This document shows positions 45,815 through 60,000 of a stretch of DNA of 60,000 nt, piece by piece (the stretch's first letter is position 1; every line of letters begins with the position of its first letter). The translations under genes and the position numbers were made by a program. The stretch comes from Hydractinia symbiolongicarpus (taxonomy: Eukaryota > Cnidaria > Hydrozoa > Anthoathecata > Hydractiniidae): the NCBI RefSeq assembly GCF_029227915.1, contig NC_079883.1, positions 2,668,001 to 2,728,000 of the forward strand, in the 5' to 3' direction. Under the pieces are notes generated by a model. It was given only the letters and a program-made list of their open reading frames with translations. It made no database searches and was not told where the DNA came from.

Positions 45815-48800
45815 CTTTCAGATTTGATGACAAAGTTTTCTCTATACAAAGATGCTTTTTAATTACGCTACACTTCAGCTTAATGGGGCGCTATTGTTCA
45901 TAGAGTTATATCATTATTAAAAAAAAAGTTTAAGTACAAAGCTTATTATTAAAAATTGCTTTTGTGTTCTTTGGCCTTGTTGCTATCGTAAATACGTGTC
46001 TTGTAACACGAGACGTGAAAAAAAAACACAGAAAATCACATACAACACTTATATGTTTGTACAGGTTAGGGCTTATATTCCCTCAACACTTTTTATTAGA
46101 ATAATTTTATAGGAACAACGAAGCTGGGAATGGCTGAAAAATAAACACGAAGTAAAAGAACAAATTCAGTTAAACGCGTGAGAAAAAAGAACACCTCGAG
46201 CCAAATTGTAAACGTTAAATGTGTTATTTTAAGACCTACAGTAATAAATAATATACAATAATCATAAAATTTCTAATCGTTAAAGTTTGAACATTTCGAA
46301 GTTAAAATTTACTTACACGACAAACAATATGCTCGACTTGAATTTGCAACAACGATTTTTAATTAAAACGCGCGTAATTAATTTCGTGTTGGAATGCTGG
46401 AAAACAATAATGCAATTATCATCCTTGACGTTTAATAGCAATTTGGTTAAACTTTCAGCTTTCCGTAATTGTTTAAAGGTATACAATATCTTTTCCCACT
46501 AGAGAAATAGTTTTCGCGAGAGTAAAATCTAAAAATGTCAGCAAATTTTTAGCCGTGCAATGTTTTATGCTCCTAAAACAATTTTTAAAAAAAACTTTTA
46601 AACGCTATAAAGACACAGCAATCCAACGAGAGCGGCAACAAAAATTTAATCAATCGGTTTGAGTTTCTAAAAAAAGATATGGGTGTAATTTCTTTACGTC
46701 AGAAATAGTGGAGGGAGTGGAAATAGTTGGAGCTTTCTGTCAGAAAGTATTTCTAAACTGTTATATTTAGTGAATTTGTTTCTTGTCTTCTTCTTTCTTC
46801 TATGTCCTTTCGATTTATAAAAACAGTGTTTTATTTATCTTAGGCGAGGCAAATGACTTTAAAGTTATTTGCTTTAATCCCTTTATGTTAAAATGAACAG
46901 GGGGAGGCGGGACGACATGTTTTGCTACCATTTTAGAAAAAAATTAAAAAAACAGGGGGTTTTCTTACAGTAGAACGACTTCACATTTGAAAATATATAG
47001 TGCACGACACAAAAAAACTGATTTTTTTTCCTTGAGATGCATTTTCTTAAAAATACTTCACATTTTCCCACTGACAGTCAATGATTCCATAAATATAGCA
47101 CGTAAGCTTTGTAGAAAACCTAAACCTATTAAAAACTAAAAAGAAATTGCCCTGGCAAATGCGCCATCAAAACATGGTTAAAACGCGCTAAAGTACCCTA
47201 TTTTGACAAATTGACCTCCCCCAAAAATATTAACAACCAAAAATGCGTTTGACAGTCGTTGAATATTAAAATACTATCCTTTGCAAAGTGGAAATAACAA
47301 AAATTAGAAAAAATAGAAAAACCTTACCCCTGGCAAATGCACTTCAAAGTTGATACACTTCGCAACTTTTTTTAATAATCAACGTAAATAGAGAATTTCC
47401 AAGATAAAAACGCTTTATTTTCGCGTCGTTATCACAAGAACTTTCTTTTTTCTACTAATTTGAAATTCAAATGTTCATATTTTTAGTTTCGTGCGAGAGA
47501 TTAACCAAATTGCATTCTCGTTGGAGATATAGGCATCGAAAAATCTTGTTTTATACTTCTATTTTGTTTCATACTACGATTATCTACGAATTGTACATTA
47601 ACGAAGTTATGTTTTCACAGAAGATAATAAGAAAAGAGGGGGTTCATCGCTGTTTTTTTAAAAAAATCAGAGTTTGTCAATTTTACCCATCCCCTGGTAA
47701 ACTTAAAGCATAGACTTCCACCCTTATACAATTAAAACAAACAAACAGACTGGAGACTAACTTGCGCAGGAAAAAATTCTTCTGCAGCGCAAAATTTTCT
47801 GTGAAGATTTTTGTAAAGAAGAGAAAGCGCTAGAAACTTTATCACAGACCATGCGGGTTTTATTATTATATAACGAAAACGTCACACGTAATTATATTTC
47901 ATTGTTTTTTTAACAAATCAAAATACCGCATTTATGCAGTCAGAGGGTTAGGGAATGAATAAACGCGAAAAAAACGAAAAACAAAATGTCGCTCCGTGAA
48001 AACATTATACGCGACCACAAAAGGAATGTTTGTTCCTTATGACATTTTTGCAGGCTTCTTTTTAATTTCCCAAATTTCAATCTGTATAAATAAAGAGTAG
48101 GGAGGGATGGGGGTAGAGAAGGGTAGGTGGATTTTACGAATTTATAATACGGGGTAGGTTGAAATGGGTGACAAAAGTTTCCCGAAATTTGGTGTTGCTC
48201 ATCCACCACTACAATTAGGCATAAATAACATGAGAAGTATTGAACAAAAAAGCATTCGTTTCGCAAATACGTATCGCAGAAACCCAAAAAGGTTGCTGTT
48301 GACCCAACAATTTTGGTCAACATTAAAAATCCACAATGACTAAAAATTAGTTTAGGCATTTGATATGAAAAATTGAGCTCTGTAAAATTATACTTTTCAG
48401 AGCAAATCGCATAATAAGTTTCGCAAAAGTTGAATAATCTAAAGAAAGGTTCCGCAATTTTTAATCGTGAAAAGATTTCAAACTTTTAAAGAGTAAGCCC
48501 ATATTCGAGTTAAAAGTCAATAAGGTTCAAGCTTAGTGTATTTTACTTAATCCTTGATCCTTATGTTGCCACTTTCCCATGGTAATATACAAAATGCAAA
48601 ATCTCCTCTTAAAAAAAACTCCAACCGCAAACATTAGCTTCGCATTTGAATTATTGGAGAGGGGCGTTAATTAAAAACAATTAAGTACGATTGTTACACA
48701 TATTGCAAAAGAACAGCAGTGGTTAGATGAAGAACTGTACAAGCGAAAACAAAAATTTGTTACGCTGGAAATAAAACATAAAAAAAATCAAACTACAGAA

Positions 48801-49506
48801 TGTTTTGTAACTGTCTACTTATTACTAGAAATAAATGTAAATATACTAAAAATTCTAATTAACGCCCCTTTAGCATAAAATATGTGATTGGCGTCTAATA
48901 AAGAAGGGCGTTAAATGGAAAGGGGGCGTTTAATACGGCTTTTGATGTTTTACGGTGGGAGTTTATTGGAGAGAGGCGTTAAATAGAGAGTGGGCGTTAA
49001 ATACATTTTAGGCCTATCGCAAAAATAAGTTCTGCAAAAACGCATTTTTTAAGGTAACTCCCCCAAAAAAATACTGTTATTAGTACTCAATTTAAAGTAA
49101 ACTCAATCATATAAAACAATATTTCTAAAATGTTAGACCGAAGGATATTGATTAGTAACTTACATTAACCCTTAGATGCCGAACAAGGTAAAAATATTTG
49201 CCGTAACTGGTGACCACTCAATATTAAGAAAAAAAACAAAGGCCCCATAAGAAAGAAAATTTAATATACATTTAAGCAGTGTCAAACTCGTGGAAGGGAG
49301 ATATGGCCAGAAGTTCTTGACCAAAAATTTACAAATTTAGAGCTTTTTTTCAAAAAAAAATACTATGGCGCGAAAAGGTTAAAAACATAAAAGAGAGAAA
49401 AATCAAGAATGAACAATCTGATGCAACAAGTGAAGGAGAAACATGATAAATTACAACTAATCACATGGTTGATTTAGAAAGTAGAAAACTTCCTTTTCAG
49501 TGTTCT
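45815..49506. other. No supported gene; MITE-like repeats
   Basis: Short frames only. A MITE-like pair lies at 48655-48875, followed by repeated GGGCGTTAAAT words to about 49010. Confidence 0.45.
48655..48875. mobile_element. MITE-like element with GGGGCGTTAATTA termini
   Basis: GGAGAGGGGCGTTAATTA near the left end and TAATTAACGCCCCTTT at about 48857-48872 form inverted termini around about 200 bp. Several GGGCGTTAAAT copies follow to 49010, so the family may extend beyond this element. Confidence 0.5.
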
Positions 49507-59306
<9,800 letters not shown>

Positions 59307-59335
59307 TGTGATTTGCGTCTGGAATAGTAGAATGA

Positions 59336-59344
59336 GCACGTGAC
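59336..59344 (-). promoter_or_regulatory. E-box GTCACGTGC upstream of ribokinase start
   Basis: The palindromic core CACGTG is at 59337-59342, about 31 bp upstream of the ATG. GTCACGTGC fits the CLEAR/USF/MITF-type E-box. Position near the start supports a promoter role; function is inferred. Confidence 0.4.
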
Positions 59345-59364
59345 TGAAACTTTCGTTTTCCAAC

Positions 59365-59374
59365 AAAATGGCGG
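59365..59374 (+). promoter_or_regulatory. YY1-like AAAATGGCGG motif
   Basis: Matches the core AANATGGCG recognised by YY1-type zinc fingers, commonly placed near transcription starts. It lies about 60 bp upstream of the ribokinase ATG and 22 bp beyond the E-box. Confidence 0.35.
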
Positions 59375-59637
59375 TTCTTTGAAATTTGTCTTCATTAATC
59401 AGTTATTTTGTAAGTGAATTTTAGTCTCTTTTTCGAAAGGTTGAGGCAACCACGCTCGTGCAACGACAAGATGGAGTCTTCTGTCTTTATTTTTTCTTCT
59501 GTCTCTATTTTATTGCTATATTTTTTACTTATGCATAATTTACTCATAAAACCTTATTATTTTCCAAGACGTCCTTTCTTAGTGCCTAGGACAGTTAGAA
59601 TTTCTTTTGTGGCCAAAAAAGGTTACATCCAACAAAA

Positions 59638-60000
59638 ATGAGTGAAGTGGTATGGGACAAAAAAACTCTCCAAAAGCGTCTAAGGATAGCTATATTATGG
59701 TTAAGTGCTGTGCTCATTGACCTTAAAAAAGCTTTTGACACTGTTGATCATAAAATTTTGTTAAAAAAACTATGGTGTTTTGGCATCAGAGATGCTGCCT
59801 TTGGTTCGAGTCCTACTTAAAGGGCCGAATGCAGCTGACTCTTGTAAACGACACAGGATCAGATCTGCTTCATGAAGATGCTTTTGGGGTGCCGCAGGGA
59901 TCTGTGTTGGGGTCCCTGCTCTTTCTTTTGTATATTGATGACTTAAAATCTGTCATCAATTCAAACTACCACCATCTATATGCAGATGATACAATAATTA
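59638..60000 (+). pseudogene. Non-LTR retrotransposon (CR1/L2/Jockey-like) reverse transcriptase, partial
   Basis: 59701-59790 reads [20 protein letters not shown] and then FGIRDAAF. From about 59804 the next frame continues [30 protein letters not shown] and YADDTII at the window end, including the catalytic YADD. The change of frame after DAAF fits loss of one base, so this copy is inactive unless it is an assembly error. The element is cut by the window edge. It lies upstream of ribokinase, in opposite orientation. Confidence 0.88.

Overview
This is eukaryotic, almost certainly animal, nuclear DNA. It is AT-rich, has small coding exons separated by introns of about 0.1 to 4.9 kb with GT-AG borders, and is full of short inverted-repeat transposons. 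Low GC, MITE density, ZMYM1-like hAT and pogo-type remnants and metazoan-type SLC7 and ribokinase genes suggest a cnidarian (possibly a hydrozoan). The lineage is an inference, not shown by a marker gene. No rRNA, canonical tRNA, CRISPR or prokaryotic operon structure was seen.

Four multi-exon or intact host genes can be reconstructed, all on the minus strand. Two are head-to-tail paralogues of the SLC7 light-chain amino acid transporter family, closest by eye to b(0,+)AT/SLC7A9. Copy A is 16585-29724 and copy B is 33804-41472. Each has ten coding exons with identical phases and, after exon 1, identical exon lengths, giving 502 and 503 residues. At 44484-45814 lies a two-exon gene for an unrecognised four-helix membrane protein of 182 residues. 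At 49507-59306 lies a complete eight-exon ribokinase gene of 314 residues. A fifth, intronless minus-strand ORF at 6448-7158 encodes a psq/CENP-B-type DNA-binding protein without a transposase catalytic domain.

Region by region. 1-5000: a dispersed repeat, then a 271-bp tandem array carrying a tRNA-like module inside a long hairpin, then sequence without genes. 6448-7158: the psq/CENP-B ORF. 7.2-16.5 kb: no supported gene, several MITE-like palindromic elements. 16.5-29.7 kb: SLC7 copy A; intron 8 contains a broken hAT transposase and intron 1 contains a TA-flanked 920-bp TIR element, a broken MULE/ZSWIM-like gene and a 40-bp palindromic tandem array. 29.86-32.13 kb: two TIR elements between the paralogues. 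33.8-41.5 kb: SLC7 copy B with a minisatellite in intron 5 and a 1-kb TIR element in intron 1. 41.95 kb: LINE fragment. 44.5-45.8 kb: orphan membrane protein. 49.5-59.3 kb: ribokinase, with a CpG-rich array and two MITEs in introns. 59.7 kb to the end: a plus-strand LINE reverse transcriptase cut by the window edge.

The genes do not form a functional cluster. Amino acid transport across the plasma membrane and ribose phosphorylation are unlinked roles. The main biological interest is the paired transporters, which both lack the cysteine normally used to bind the SLC3 heavy chain and both keep an odd overlapping splice donor, and the unusual repeat structures, above all the hairpin-borne tRNA-like array.
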